Shown here: in pieces, positions 11,851-23,636 of the stretch
Numbering within the stretch: the first letter of the stretch is position 1
Layout of the letters: every line of letters starts with the position of its first letter
DNA from: Semisulcospira habei
Lineage: Eukaryota > Mollusca > Gastropoda > Semisulcospiridae
Assembly: GCA_036245525.1 (NCBI GenBank)
Contig: BTPG01000003.1
Location: forward strand, 136,311,582 to 136,375,581
DNA: 64,000 bases
Direction: 5' to 3'
Made by a program: the position numbers and the translations under genes
Notes under the pieces: generated by a model
The model's input: only the letters and a program-made list of their open reading frames with translations
What the model was told of the DNA's origin: nothing
Database searches by the model: none

Positions 11851-11955
11851 GTTGCACGAGTGAGCTTAGTCCTGCGCCCGCCACTAAGCAAGGTGCTCCG
11901 CTGTAGCGGAGCACCTTGCTTAGTGGCGGGCGCAGGTCTAAGCTCAGTCATGCAA
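11851..11955. mobile_element. HP-F palindrome
   Basis: An almost perfect ~50-base-pair stem: GTTGCACGAGTGAGCTTAG..GCCACTAAGCAAGGTGCTCC pairs with GGAGCACCTTGCTTAGTGGC..CTAAGCTCAGTCATGCAAC. A second copy is at 17075-17184. No TTAA or other target duplication is evident. Confidence 0.85.
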
Positions 11956-12134
11956 CTGGTGCTTGGTCAATAGATCTTAATTTTCTTCAAGTTCGCGATT
12001 GGATTTTCATTTCGTGGTCATATTGGAACAGGACAAAATCAATGATACTTTATTACAGAAATAATCAATACATCCATGCAAAGACCACAACATGCATGTT
12101 TGATAAAAAAAATAATCCTGATTTGCAGACGAGA

Positions 12135-12193
12135 AGTTAGTTATTTGGGTTTAACGCCGAGCAGGCAACTAAGGCCATCTCACGGCGGGCAGA
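12135..12193 (+). repeat. SINE-like tail fragment
   Basis: GTTATTTGGGTTTAACGCCG followed by AGCAGGC, CTAAGGCCATCTCACGGCGG is shared with 53738-53795 and, inverted, 54147-54200. It resembles the 3' end (GACGTTAAACCCGAACTAAC in the tRNA SINE) of tRNA-derived SINEs, read in reverse. Confidence 0.6.
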
Positions 12194-13050
12194 CGAGAAG
12201 TTTCTTAAATATCTAACAGTGGTTTATCGATCAAAAACTTCAAAACTCCAACACGAATGTGGCCCGGTGTCAATAAAAAGCGCCATTTGGCAAAACAAAA
12301 AAGGCCTTTTACTCAATAACTAAATCTCACTGAATATTTTGTATTATAGTGAGATGGAGGGAGGCTGGAAGTATATGCGACACATGCTGCCTCTGTCGAC
12401 GATATTGTTTCCAGAGGGAACAAAAAATGATATACATGTACGTTACCGTCCCAAACAACACCGTGCAAAAGTAGCATCGTACAAAAAATATATAACACGA
12501 CTTTTGCACATTGTTTTTGGTACTGACAAACTGAAGAGGATTTTCAGCTTCTGTATACGTGTACATTTCATGTTAGTGTGATTTTCCTGCAATAAACTTA
12601 GCATTTTTTATATATATTATTTCATCCGAGGAATCTTAGTTTTTTGACTACTGAAATTACTCTTAATATCAATCCATCAGTGGTGGCATGCCGCAGATGC
12701 AGGGGCTCTTGGAGATAAATGCATCTTGCAGGTGGATGCCGTTTGCTCAATGGGGTGGAGGCGGGAGGGTTGCCCCCCCCCCAAGAAATACTATAAAAGA
12801 TTTCATCAAGGTCGCTACTAATACAGATATGAATGGACAGAAACAATGCAAGACCCTCTCAAAAGATACACCATTTTGAAAACTGAAGTGTTACCGTCGC
12901 TGACATCACGTTCCTAGTGGCCAAAGACGTTTCATTTAGCCGAATGGTTCTTGTGTTACAACCGCCTGCAAGCCTCAGTGTAACACGAAACATTTCCATC
13001 AGTCAGATGATCAACAGCAAAGACTGACTCAGTGTCGTCGACAAATGTGA
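12194..13050. other. No gene; one degraded HP-A trace
   Basis: A weak HP-A relic (GCAGATGCAGGGGCTCTTGG) is near 12692. I see nothing coding. Confidence 0.45.
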
Positions 13051-13051
13051 T

Positions 13052-13125
13052 GGTCTGTAATTTTGGACCTTACGGCTCTAGGCCACGGCCTAGAGCCGTT
13101 ATGTCCAAAATCACTGACAGCCCAC
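13052..13125. repeat. HP-C hairpin
   Basis: GGTCTGTAATTTTGGACC..ACGGCTCTAGGCC pairs with GGCCTAGAGCCGT..GTCCAAAATCACTGAC. The stem is ~33 bp. Confidence 0.8.
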
Positions 13126-13689
13126 ACGTATGCTTTATGTTGCGATGATCCTCTATGCAACAAACGAAGCAGATAAAAAATGACTTCTTTCGAAACAAAA
13201 ATTACTCTGCTAGTGTTACATAAACCAGAATGACCAAGACTCGACCTTTCCGCGCTGAGATTCCCGGGGTGATTTATGTGTTATTTTCACCAATGCATTA
13301 GCTTCTTACGCGGCCATTACTGACTCGCAACACAAAAAGCCTCTCGCGGATCCCTAAAAGCAAAACATAGTAACCGATACGCAGCGTGTGTTTACGTATC
13401 GCATTAGTGTCCTTTCATGCAAATGCTGTTCTAAGCTGGCGGAAAGGCTACAAACAGCGTGCACATGTACCAAGTTATTTTCCATCTCCGATTCTTTGGA
13501 TGAATTTAAGGAAAGAGCGTCTACCATGATTTAGCTGCTCTTTTCCGGATTGTTTGGTCGCATTTGGAAAAAAACAAATTTGTCAAGATTGTGTAGCATG
13601 CATGCAGTTTATACTCGCGTTTCCGTTGATTACTGCAGGCATTCTACAATCTGTAACTTTAAAAGAACTTTTTTCCTAAACAAAATTTT
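13126..13689. other. No gene seen
   Basis: Unique-looking sequence without supportable features. Confidence 0.45.
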
Positions 13690-13850
13690 CCACCTCTTCA
13701 CAGCCGGTGTAAATGCGAACACCACCCAACTGCAAGAGGCAAAGAACCTCATGAGCTCCCGCAAATGCGGGGCTCATGATGTTCTTTGCCTCTTGCCTGA
13801 CCTATTTATCTCTGTGTTCCTTGGGTTGATGGAGTTGTTTGGTGTTAACT
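13690..13850. mobile_element. HP-A variant
   Basis: CCTCTTCACAGCCGG is the left end. The hairpin at 13734-13797 has GAGGCAAAGAACCTCATGAG/CTCATGATGTTCTTTGCCTC, where the ATAGATCC/GGATCTAT part is replaced in both arms. The same variant occurs at 53850-53911, so it is a subfamily. Confidence 0.75.
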
Positions 13851-14394
13851 TCGCCATGATTATTGCAAATACAAGTGGCTGGTTGAGGGATAGTGCATCA
13901 CTAGCACCTTCCTTGCCAAAGGACACAAATTACATTTACATTTGCAATAAACACAGATTCTTATGAACCCCCATAGGCACTGAGGCTCACTCTAAATCAG
14001 TGCCTCTTATACAGGGACCGACCTCATTTACACCAATCTCTGCTTCTCAAAGGGTTTAGCCTGTGACTGTTTAGTTTACAAAGAAGGTCACTCAACATAC
14101 GCGTGCGTGAAGAAATCTCATCAAAATTGGTGTTCCGACCAACCCAGACTACCACAACTAAGTGATATTTTGAGATCAAAAGCTGTAGGCCTACACCAGA
14201 CAGAAATTAATTGGAAACGGGCTCCCGGTGCGGTGAGCGGTACAAAATGGAGGTGCGCGGGGGCTTCGATCCTGTCAGAAGCGTTTTCATCAGTAGAAAC
14301 ACTTGTGGTGGAGTAAAGAAGAGAAAAGGCTTTTATTGATTGATTGACTGACTGATTGACCGATCGATCGATCTATAGCTGCTCTAATCCCTAC

Positions 14395-14589
14395 CCTATC
14401 AATGGACCCATGCTTCTGAAATCTCTCTTCACTCAACGACCGAAAGTCACAACCGTTCAAACAAAATGGATACAACTGGTCTTAGCAAGAGACATAGATC
14501 CTCAAGAGCCCCCGCAACTGCGGGGGCTCATGAGGATCTATGTCTCTTAATGTTGGATCATGTTCTGTTTTTATCGGCAGTGAAGGAGT
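14395..14589. mobile_element. HP-A element
   Basis: The hairpin at 14486-14548 carries AGAGACATAGATCC and its exact complement. The right end GGCAGTGAAGGAG is followed by TTAA (14590-14593). The left end is eroded (CCTACCCTATCAATGG). Confidence 0.75.
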
Positions 14590-14849
14590 TAAGCACAAAG
14601 AGCACCACCTAGGGTAGCTAAAGATCGTATTCTGTTGTGTACTTATAATGCCTACAGTAAACGTTCTCAATTTTCAATCATGAATCACGCTGAGAAATGG
14701 AACAGCCAGGACAGTTCACGTAAAATGTGGCCAGATCATCCTGCTGAAACATGGTAGTCTCTCCTTCGTCAATAGAGAGGTCGCGTTTACGACGAACCAC
14801 TCACAACAACGAACGAGAGAAAACAGTCAACGCAGATAGCCAGCTTGTA

Positions 14850-14962
14850 CCATAAGCACAGACAACACTCCAAACATCTCCACGAGGCATAGATCCTCAT
14901 CCCCGGGGAGGGCTCATGAGGATCTACGCCTCTTGGAGATGTTTGGAATGTGGTCCATGTTT
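14850..14962. repeat. HP-A-type hairpin with new outer stem
   Basis: CTCCAAACATCTCCACGAGG-CATAGATCCTCAT pairs with ATGAGGATCTACG-CCTCTTGGAGATGTTTGGA. The outer stem is unlike that of other HP-A copies, showing that the core can be combined with other arms. Confidence 0.7.
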
Positions 14963-15360
14963 ATGGTAGAAGCTACCCGCAGTAACGTCGCTTTCGTTCG
15001 TTGTTGGGAGTCGTTCGGCATAAACGTGACCTCACTAATGACGGAGGCGTGACGGCCATGTTTCAGCACGATGACGTCAGATTACTTTGGCGACAGGAAC
15101 TTCAATCTATCTTCGACGGTTGGGAGACTGTCTTTATAATTGATAAACATCAGGTCAGTGTGAATGAGCTCACAAACGCCGCAGACACTGCTGTCAGAGC
15201 CAACTTTAGCTCTACGTTACTGCCGTACTCTTGGCATCTCTTGACCTCCTACCGTTTGAGGAATGCTAAGGAACCATGAGAAATAGTTATCCAGTTACTG
15301 TATCGGATATTTTTTTAAGTTAGTTAACACTCAGTGAGACATCTACAAGTTGTGGCGATA

Positions 15361-15432
15361 TTAGTTAATATTCAATGAGAAATCTACAAATTCCTCACAA
15401 TCTGTAGATTTCTCTTGATTCATTAACTCACT
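15361..15432. repeat. Palindrome with TTAA at both ends
   Basis: GTTAATATTCAATGAGAAAT-CTACA pairs with TGTAG-ATTTCTCTTGATTCATTAAC around an ATTCCTCACAATC loop. A related single arm (GTTAACACTCAGTGAGACAT) is just upstream at 15326. Confidence 0.65.
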
Positions 15433-15709
15433 TCCCAAGAACAAAGCAATTCCGATACTTCACGGAGACTCTAGATAGGGGCATGCAGAGGATGTGGTTG
15501 AGTCCGTTCCCCGCTAAACCAAGCTGATCCATCTCAGCGATATTGTGGGTGAGACGGAGGGGTGGCGAGGGAGGACTGACTCCGTTTCCTTACTTGTATT
15601 CCATTCCAGACCTATTTCGAATTCCCCGACAACTCCTCATCGATTTTGCCCAGACATGTACAAAAATAAGCACAGAGAAAGTTTGGAAACTGTATTAACC
15701 CAGCAAATT

Positions 15710-15797
15710 GTTATACCTTTGGCTGTCGGTAGCGCTTTCTTGTCGCGATGATTCCTGCAGCGCAGCCGGAAAGCCCCGCTACCGACAGCCAAAGGGT
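15710..15797. mobile_element. HP-D palindrome
   Basis: CCTTTGGCTGTCGGTAGCG at the left and CGCTACCGACAGCCAAAGGG at the right form a perfect outer stem. The centre is a GCGATGATTCCTGCAGCGC segment. Other copies at 48057-48147 show TTAACC at the border. Confidence 0.8.
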
Positions 15798-16044
15798 CAA
15801 AAGAGCGGCGTGTCAGTCAGCCTTTGCCTTAGCTCCCCAACTGAAAACGTATCTGCCTGCGCAAGTGTCCCGTGTTCACACAACCATATCCCACCCGCTT
15901 GTCAGCTAAGCCGCAAATGATTCAAGTCGCAAGTCGACTACAAAAGCTCGTGGGTAATGCCTGATTATAGGTACTATCCTTGAGGGTTTTGTACCGCATG
16001 TTGCTAAAAGTGAGTAGGAAAATGAAGTGAGGAGACGGAGTTAA

Positions 16045-16258
16045 CCCTTTCATACCCCAGTGGATGCAGACTGTGTTGCGGAAATCCTGGTAAATTCAAT
16101 GTCAAAGAGTCTCCAGCCGCCAAAAAACAAACATGGACACAAAGTGGTTTCAGCAAGAGGCATAGATCCTCATGAGCCCCCGCAACTGCGGGGGCTCATG
16201 AGGATCTATACTTCTTGCAGTTGTGTCCTGATCACCCTTTTGGCCGCAGTAAATGGGT
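16045..16258. mobile_element. HP-A element
   Basis: TTAA (16041-16044) precedes CCCTTTCATACCCC. The hairpin is at 16155-16220 with a perfect GCAACTGC tip. The right end GGCCGCAGTAAATGGG is followed by TTCA. Confidence 0.85.
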
Positions 16259-17035
16259 TCAGCAGTGATCAAATGCCATTCACATAATTATATGCCACCC
16301 AAAGTGGTACGCGGCAATCTGGGGCAGCTGTGCATTATCTCTTTTTCTCTCAAAGCCCGCAAACAAACAGGCCAGGAACGAGGGAACAGAAAGCGCAGTT
16401 CAGTTCGGTCAAGATGGGGTCTCTGCGCTCCATCCCGCCTATCAGAAGTCTTCAGCTGAGTTCCTTTCGATATCGTGCTAATAACGTTGCTCTGGTTGGT
16501 GCCATGGCGCTCTCACGACCTTTCAAGCCCGTCCGTCGCCCTTCCGCTCCACCTCTCTGCTACAGAGGCGTTCGATTCAATCAATTGTATGCAATATTAC
16601 GCAATCATCGAATGCCTCAAACCAGGGCATCCATGTCCCTCAGCCTCCGCCGGCATTCGCCCGTTCAACCCCCCCCCCCCCCGCCCTCCCAACGCCCTCT
16701 GCCCAACTGTCTGCCCTCTCCAGTGCATTTCACTCTCACCATCCTCTTCATGACAGGTTAGAAGCACCGGTTAAACGCGTCTTGAAATGTCTGTTTGCAC
16801 AGCTGTCGAAGCGTTATCTGCAAAGCCTGATCTAGTGGACGTGCAATTATCAGAGTTCATGGCTCCGCGGAGGTTCTGCCGATCAGAAAACGTTCAATCA
16901 TTTCCCCCTTGCCCTTGGAGTCAACGGATGTAAGGCGGCAGAGGAAAAGTTGGTTGGTTAGTTTTGGCTTTACCGTTGACTTCGTTGCCGTGGATGTTAA
17001 ACCCCGAACTAACCAGCCAACATTCCCCCTTATAG
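16259..17035. other. No gene; C-run and SINE-like stem
   Basis: This contains a C run (16670-16682). At 16940-17016 GTTGGTTGGTTAGTTTTGG partly pairs with the SINE-tail-like GATGTTAAACCCCGAACTAA. Open frames here show no recognisable domain. Confidence 0.45.
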
Positions 17036-17222
17036 CCTTACATCTGCAAGAGGCACAGAAGCTCATAAGCCCCAGTTGCATGAGTGAGATTAGTCCTGCG
17101 CCAGCCACTAAGCAAGGTGCTCCGCTATAGCGGAGCACGTTGCTTAGTGGCTGGCGCAGGAGAAAGCTCACTCATACAACTGACTCCTGCAGCCGCAGGG
17201 GCTTGTGATAATCTTCATCTCA
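17036..17222. mobile_element. HP-F element nested in an HP-A hairpin
   Basis: The left HP-A arm (TGCAAGAGGCACAGAAGCTC) stops at 17073. A nearly perfect HP-F palindrome occupies 17075-17184. The HP-A right arm (CCGCAGGGGCTTGTG) follows. The insertion lies at or beside the tip of the host hairpin. Confidence 0.75.
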
Positions 17223-17396
17223 TGCTCGGTCTCAAATGTTAACATCTTAGCTCCTCCTAAGGAGGACTGAAGCTGTTGAGGTACACGCCTGTGACTGACT
17301 GTCGTTGACAATAATCAACTCGCCGTGCTTGCTTATGTCTCCAAATGTCGGGTCGGTCGACAGACATGTTTGTTTATCTCCGGAACTCTGCTTTAA

Positions 17397-17594
17397 CCCA
17401 TTAAGCCCTGACGCACTACAGCAGGAGATGGGTCGACCATGATAATTCAAGGGCAATCCCAGATTAGCTTGGCGCCTCAAGCTAATCTGGCACTACCCTT
17501 GAATTATCATGGTCGATCCATCTCCTGCAACAGGCGCATAGTCGTTAGACGACGCCTCCAAAATTTGGGAAATACGTGCGCCGGGCTGAATGAG
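17397..17594. mobile_element. HP-B element with TTAA
   Basis: TTAA at 17393-17396 and 17595-17598 flank CCCATTAAGCCCTGACG and GCCGGGCTGAATGAG. The hairpin 17433-17520 reads CCATGATAATTCAAGGG/CCCTTGAATTATCATGG. That is A-T where most copies have G-C (GTTC/GAAC), changed in both arms. The left half has lost several tip bases. Confidence 0.88.
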
Positions 17595-17865
17595 TTAATA
17601 TGGCAAAAGCCAGCATGTCCATTTTTAAACATTTTATTTAGAAAAGCGACATTGTCATTGTATAAAAATTAAAATCTCGCTTTTCTCAAAAAAAAAACAC
17701 GATGGCTCTTGCCATATTATAACGACAGAACTTTTCACCCTGAAATGCACCGAAAGACTTTCATCTACAAATGGGAGATATTCATCAGTCCATGCACGCT
17801 GCTGGTGATCAGCAGACATTTCCTATCCTTGCGGCTCCCATCCACTTTCCATTGCAGTACGCGGT

Positions 17866-17945
17866 GATTCAACGGCCCGACGTCGGTTGCAAAAGGCCCG
17901 CGCACAGCCGTGCGCGGGCCGAATGCGGCCATCGTTGGCCCAATA
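17866..17945. repeat. HP-E hairpin
   Basis: GCCCGCGCACAGCCGTGCGCGGGC is the inner palindrome. The outer GGCCCGACGTCGG and CCATCGTTGGCC are partly paired. Confidence 0.65.
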
Positions 17946-18410
17946 ACCTCTACTTACCGGGATACTATCCTGGGAAAGAGGGTTTCTCCATATATGGGAA
18001 CCGACCAAGCCATGGATTCAGGATGACATTTATATCTATATTCCTTTGAAAAGGCGGGTTGGGGAAACCGGACGTTCAAGCAATGCATGTCCTGGCAGTT
18101 CCAATCTTTGACCGTCGATCTATTTTCATGCAGGTTATTCCCGTCTAGTGCTGTTCTGATTATATGTCAACATACTCCTACACATCCAGGTCCGGCGGCG
18201 CCTTATTGTTAAAACTTTTTCTTGTTATATTCTTAGGTAAATCTTGAGCAGGAAACTGAATGCACCAAAATATCCAGACTAAAAGGGGGTCCACCCAGGC
18301 CTCCGGAACGTGCGAATAACATCCGAAAAAAATTCTGGTGACCTCCGTCGTCCGGCCACAGTGTGACATGGATATGCAATTACAGTCTTTTCCATGTGAA
18401 TTTATTTAAC

Positions 18411-18612
18411 CCGTATCATACTGAGGCTAAAAGCTTCACATTTGTACACTGCCATATGCAAGCTGCTTTAATGATAGTACTTACAGATAAGATATAGACC
18501 AATGGCTTTAGCTCAAGGGTGGTGCCAGAATAGCTTGGCGCCTAGAGGCGCCAAGCTATTCTGCACTACCCTTAACTATTTTAGTCAAACTTATTTCACA
18601 CACTGGTGTATT
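18411..18612. mobile_element. HP-B element, subtype 2
   Basis: TTAACCCGTATCATACTGAGG marks the left end (TTAA 18407-18410). The hairpin is at 18513-18577, GGTGCCAGAATAGCTTGGCG with its complement. The right ends in CACACTGGTGTATTCAGAAT. The body differs from typical HP-B and matches 34700-34935 and 47243-47457. Confidence 0.75.
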
Positions 18613-18639
18613 CAGAATGATCCATGATAATCTAATTTC

Positions 18640-19000
18640 CTAAGCCCATGAGAACCAAAGCCTCTTTCAATCAAATCAAAGAGACTGTGCCCATTCCATG
18701 AGAATCTATGCTTCTTTGATTACAATTAGTCAGTCTGAAAGAGGTTATAAACATCTTCCATGAGAATCTATGCTTCTTCCGTGAGAATCTCAAAGACACA
18801 CTTCCATAAGACCTTTCCATTACAATCTCAAAGAGAACCTATGCCTCTTGCATAAAAATCTATCTGTGCTATGAGACTGTGCGATTTTTCTTATGAAAAC
18901 AAAGCCTCTTCCACGAGGATCCAAAAGAAAATATTGCACTGCAGGAAAAGCGAGGATTTTTATGAGAATTGAAATGCCTGCCTCTTGCAAGTGGATTAAT
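18640..19000. repeat. Degenerate array of HP-A half-arms
   Basis: The motif CCATGAGAATCTATGCTTCT and close variants recur about eight times in both orientations at irregular spacing. It looks like repeated insertion or duplication of HP-A arms followed by decay. Confidence 0.55.
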
Positions 19001-20055
19001 AATGCTCGTGAAAACAGGGGACGTTTGCCTTTTGTGGATACATGACAACACAAGACAAGACACGACAAGACGACAACAAGGCAAGGCACGCCGGGCAGCG
19101 AATCGAGGGTTCACCCAGTGTAAGTAAGTCAAGACAAAACCGACCTTATAAGAATAAGAGTACTTTATTATCTCTAAAAGAGAAATTCGTCTCGCCACCT
19201 CAGGTGCAACTCAATCACACACACTCACACAACAGTTTACAAACAACAAATGGACAATGGCTCGGGACGCCGGGTGAAGCCGTCTCATAGCCGGCGCCAA
19301 CGGCCCCAACCCGACCCTCACGGCCTCCGTAAAACAAGCAAACTAAAGACGGCCCTATCGTAGCAGCTCTGTAACACATATGTTTTTACAACTTTCTGCT
19401 TGACTAAGACTAGTTACACAATTTATATTAAAAAAAAGCATTAAAAAAAAAGACGAATACTTTCACAGTTGCTACCTGGGGCCGGCGTCGTCGCCATTAG
19501 AACAGCGCCGGCTATTTGACAGTCGCTCCGGCATAAACAGTCACCACCTTAATTATAACTTAACTAGGATATAACTTCATAGTCATTTTTGTTAAAGCAA
19601 TAGTAGTAGAACTACAGCATTAACGTGAAAGCAGTCCAAAATGGTTTGAAGAGTACACACATGCACACGCTGTTGTAAGAAACACAGTCAATGTGTCTGG
19701 GAGGCGTCTGTCATCACATCATTCGGCTGGAATGTGGGGGCCTAAAGCTTGCTGGTACTCGCTTCGTTGTATGCACTCGCGCTATTCCGTAGGCCGAGTG
19801 TGGTTGAGCGTGGCTATGGTTATGAAACCCTTTGCAGAAAAAAACAACAAAAAATCGGTGATTCGGGAAAGAAATAAAACATAAATCAACGCATTGAGGC
19901 CACAGATTGCCGCCTGAGAGTCTGGAACGTGCAGGAGAGAGACGCAGGAATGTGACCCAGCACGTTCGCATCGGCACGTATCATTTGTGTCCGGCGAAAT
20001 GACAAACAACCACTGTTCAAATAAAAAAAAGTCCTCAGGCCATAGCAACCCACCT
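19001..20055. other. No gene seen
   Basis: A (GACAA)n-like stretch lies at 19041-19085 and an imperfect GCCGGC-bounded hairpin at 19481-19512. There is no coding signal that I would support. A transposon relic is possible but unproven. Confidence 0.4.
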
Positions 20056-20057
20056 GG

Positions 20058-20135
20058 GCAACAAGAGGCACAGATTCTCATAAGCCGCTGCAGCTGCAGG
20101 GGCTCATGAAATATTTGCCGCCTCTCGCTGGCAGG
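20058..20135. repeat. HP-A hairpin, diverged
   Basis: CAAGAGGCACAGATTCTCAT..CTGCAGCTGCAG..GGGGCTCATGA. Only the core remains. Confidence 0.6.
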
Positions 20136-20752
20136 GCCGGATCGACCGGCTAAGTCTATTTGCTGAACTCGCTACGTTGCTCAGATGCGGATAATCTGAT
20201 ATGAGGCTGGGAATGTCGAGATCTGCAAAGGACAGCAGTTCAGTTTTGCAAAGTGGGAGAAACCGCAGGCTGTCCCGGTGAGCAGTACCGTCCTTAGACC
20301 GACGCCGGAACGACGATCTTCTGTTCAGTTGTTCGACGATCTTCTGCTTGTTGCAGGGCTGTCAAGGTAAAAGGGTGACCTTTTCGGGTTGTTCAAACTC
20401 GACATTCATGACGTAAAGCCACGCAATTGCTAAAGGTCAACCAACAACATAACTTGCCACGGGAAAACCGGCGACCCCTATTCAATCCGTCCTACGCTAA
20501 AGATCTGTCGCACGCCATAGGGACCCTTCGTCCACCTGGCTTGCGCCAAGGTTACCCTATGTCCATCTGGCGAACGCAAACGTGACCCCCACGTTGATCT
20601 GGCGTCCACTAAAAAAGACTCAACGCCCATCGGGCGTACGCAAAATTAACCCCGAGTCCTAAAACGAATACTGGTAAATAAGATCACCGATGTACTGCAG
20701 GAACCCATGTTTTGAAGCCATCAGTCAAACATGGGGGAAAGCAGGGCTCTCC
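20136..20752. other. No gene; weak tandem motif
   Basis: Between 20500 and 20650 a GGCGTACGCAAA-like motif recurs about every 50 bases (GGCTTGCGCCAAGG, GGCGAACGCAAACG, GGGCGTACGCAAAA). The period is irregular. Confidence 0.35.
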
Positions 20753-20753
20753 A

Positions 20754-20825
20754 CGTAAGCAAAATGTCCTCGGGCCGACATAGGATGCTGTCGGCCCGGT
20801 CGGCCCGGTGACATTTTGCGTCCTG
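20754..20825. repeat. HP-E hairpin
   Basis: CGTAAGCAAAATGTCCTCGG-GCCGACA pairs with TGTCGGCCC..CGGTGACATTTTGCG. It also contains a short GGTCGGCCC duplication. Confidence 0.65.
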
Positions 20826-20952
20826 GGCTGGCATCGAGGGACAGCATATTTTTGGGGGAGACTCTTTACCGAGAGGCGCTGCCAAGGCCAGTGCACTTGT
20901 TTCCTTCCGTTTCCTTCAAGGGCGACATATAGGACCCTGCTCGACAGTGGCA

Positions 20953-21086
20953 GCCACAGGCATGGGGTGACTGTTTCGTAAATGGTCACCTCTTTACACG
21001 CTTAATAGTAAATTGCGGTGCTATTTACAACTACCCGTGTTAAGAGGTGATCAATTACGCAACGATTATCATATGCCTGTGGTGGC
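20953..21086. repeat. HP-K palindrome
   Basis: GCCACAGGCATGGGGTGAC..GGTCACCTCTTTACACG is answered by CGTGTTAAGAGGTGATC..TATCATATGCCTGTGGTGGC. Another copy is at 24813-24957. The arms are about 50 bases with several mismatches. Confidence 0.6.
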
Positions 21087-21233
21087 AGCTGAAGATTGAC
21101 AAGCGAAATCCTTACTACCTTCAAGCTATCTCGGTCGGTTATCCATCTCATGCACAGTACGTATACGTTGGTGGTACTTTTATAAAAGAATTGTGTTGTT
21201 CGCATTACATTCAACTCCATGACACCATAAGGA

Positions 21234-21620
21234 TTCATTGATTGTACATTGCTTAACGTCCCGACAGCAACAAGACTTTCTCAGGACGTGCCTGCACTGC
21301 TTGTTAAAAAAAAAAACCACTGAACAGAACATTGAATGTATGTCGCCAGCCGGTCCAATACGTTAAATAAACCTACGACATGGGGTCTAAATAAAGCCAA
21401 TACCATTTAGCAACACACATCCAATATCAAGAGCTACAGGCAGCGCGGACAGTAAGAAGAGTTTTTAAAAGGCAAATACAGGTGAATGGACCAAGGGCAG
21501 ACAGAAACACATGCCCCAGAATAGAGGGGAAAACCCACCCTGTGGGGCTGACCAGGGTGACCCTGGGAACTAAAAAGTAGTTAACCCCATCCAAGTCCCC
21601 CAGGGCAGACCCGGGTGGGG
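21234..21620 (-). mobile_element. SN family SINE-like copy
   Basis: Full length from the ATTGATTGTACATTGC tail to CAGACCCGGGTGGGG. It is more diverged than other copies (GGGTCTAAATAAAGCCAATA). Confidence 0.88.
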
Positions 21621-21639
21621 ACTGACACCATAAGGGGTG

Positions 21640-21800
21640 GATCGGCAGCCATAATAGGTCGAGGATTGTACTCTCAGGGACTCAGACTCGTTCCAAGCGC
21701 CTAGCTAACCCGGCACTGCCCTTAAACTATGATGGCCGATCCATCTCCCTGAGGACAGCCTTTTTAGTCGACGCCTCTGAAAGTTGTGCATTACAATACA
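21640..21800. repeat. HP-B relic
   Basis: GGATCGGCAGCCATAATAGG and GCGCCTAGCTAACCCGGCAC..CTTAAACTATGATGG are recognisable arms, but the left arm no longer pairs. Confidence 0.5.
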
Positions 21801-22357
21801 TGAAGTACGTGAGTTCTTGTGCTGAATGATCCTAGTACTGATTGTACTAATTGTTAACTGGCAGTGTTCTCCACAGAAAATGCAAGTGAGGTCACCTTGA
21901 ATGACTGTAAAAAAATCTTTGCGCCAGCATGATGTACACGTTTCAGAAGTGTGCTTCAGAATTGAAATATTTGCGAAATTCACCCTATCTTGTGCGCTAT
22001 GGGAATACTGACTGGTTGTTTCAGCATAACGTCGGTCCTGGCAAAGGACAAAGGGTATAGAAATGTCTAACAGCAACAACAAAAAAAATAAATAAATTTA
22101 AAAAAAACAACTCTCGGACGTTCAACACAAATATAAGATAATATCTGTTTTTCCTGATCACAAAATGACGAGATTGTCAGTGACGCACGCCCACCCTCTT
22201 TCCTCATCGACTTATGCTCCAACCAGAATCTGAGTCCCTAAGAAGATCGCATTAATACCGATACTTTGATACAATACACGTTCCTCGGCAGTCGCAAGAT
22301 GAACACCACGATGACACTCTCTGTACGAAGTGCAGATGTAAAATGATGCCAGCTCAT
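21801..22357. other. No gene seen
   Basis: AT-rich, with an A-rich stretch at 22080-22110. No coding signal. Confidence 0.4.
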
Positions 22358-22435
22358 ACAAGCATGGGAATGGATTCTCATGGACCCCTGCGGCCGCAGG
22401 GGCTTATGAGAATGTATGCCTCTTGTTGACAGAAG
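22358..22435. repeat. HP-A hairpin, diverged
   Basis: GGATTCTCATGGACCCCTGC around a GGCC tip pairs with GCAGGGGCTTATGAGAATG. Confidence 0.65.
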
Positions 22436-23636
22436 CAGATATTTGGGGAGTATCATGACGTTATTCCTTCCAAAATTGTTTCCTCTGAGCACGTCTTCCC
22501 GAAACTTGATCAGTGGTTGGGCGCATGTATGGTCATGAATTCCGGGCAAATCGCTTTGAACAAAAATCGAATTTGGCGTATTAATCAATTATATGTGCGT
22601 GTTCCTTCAGCAACACTAGACGTCCTTGAGATCACTTATAAAAAGATATTGCTCTACCCTTTTTTCTTATGAAAGAAAAAGGAGTCCTCGCACATCGCCC
22701 TCTGTAGGCCTACTCGCCAATCAAACAAGTCCCCAGTCCCTCAGAAGATCACGTCAGTATATCAGCAGCATCCTGGCATCAACAGGCTCCGGGCGTTCCT
22801 CGTAAATGAAAGAGTAATAGTCCGTGCTTTCAAGAATGAAGGAGTGACATTCCGTGTGGCCTAGGATGTTTTAGTACAAGACACGTTCCTCTGAGAAATA
22901 CGAAGACAGATCAGGGGCACTGAATCTTTTTTCTCCTCTTTTTTTGAGATCACGATCAGCGATCAGATAAGTAGACGGACTAATAGGATTTAACTGCGTG
23001 CAAGCAGCAGTGACTGAATTCCAACGTGCGAAAAGTAATACAGTGTAGCATTTTCTTCTTTTCTTTTTTGGGATTAGTGGTCAGGGTTGGGACGTGTATG
23101 GCAATGAAACCTCGACACACCAATTTATCTACCCAAAAATATACTATTTTCAGGGTCATCATGAAGATGGTCATCATTTCAAATAAGCACAACTCCGTCA
23201 AATTTCAAGATTTTGTCTTGGAATTTTATTTTTAACAAGACTGACTTAGTCAAAACATTTCCAAGACAAAGTTTAAAAATGTCACACAGTTGTGCGTAAT
23301 TGAAATCATGACAATTTTTCAGGGTAGCATTTAACTTATTTTGATTAGTATGCGTTTTTTAGTCTAAAATGCAATTAACGTCGATGGACAGTCTTTTTGG
23401 AACTAATCTAAATGTATGGAACTAATCTCAATGTAGGATACCAGGAGACTTAGTTGATAAGGTCGCCCGCAATGAACAACGAGTCCTTCCACCTCCAGGC
23501 GTGGTTTTCAGAACTATGATTGTACGAGTCTTTATGTCCGGCTAAACAATTCCTTTTACTCAATCAGACGCAAACGCCCTATGCTTTTCTGCTACTAGGA
23601 GATAGCTATCTCAATACATATGGAAGATAGCCCAGA
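22436..23636. other. No gene seen
   Basis: Mostly unique AT-rich sequence. Two segments (22208-22280 and 22735-22880) share short blocks such as ACACGTTCCTC, a possible old duplication. Confidence 0.4.
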
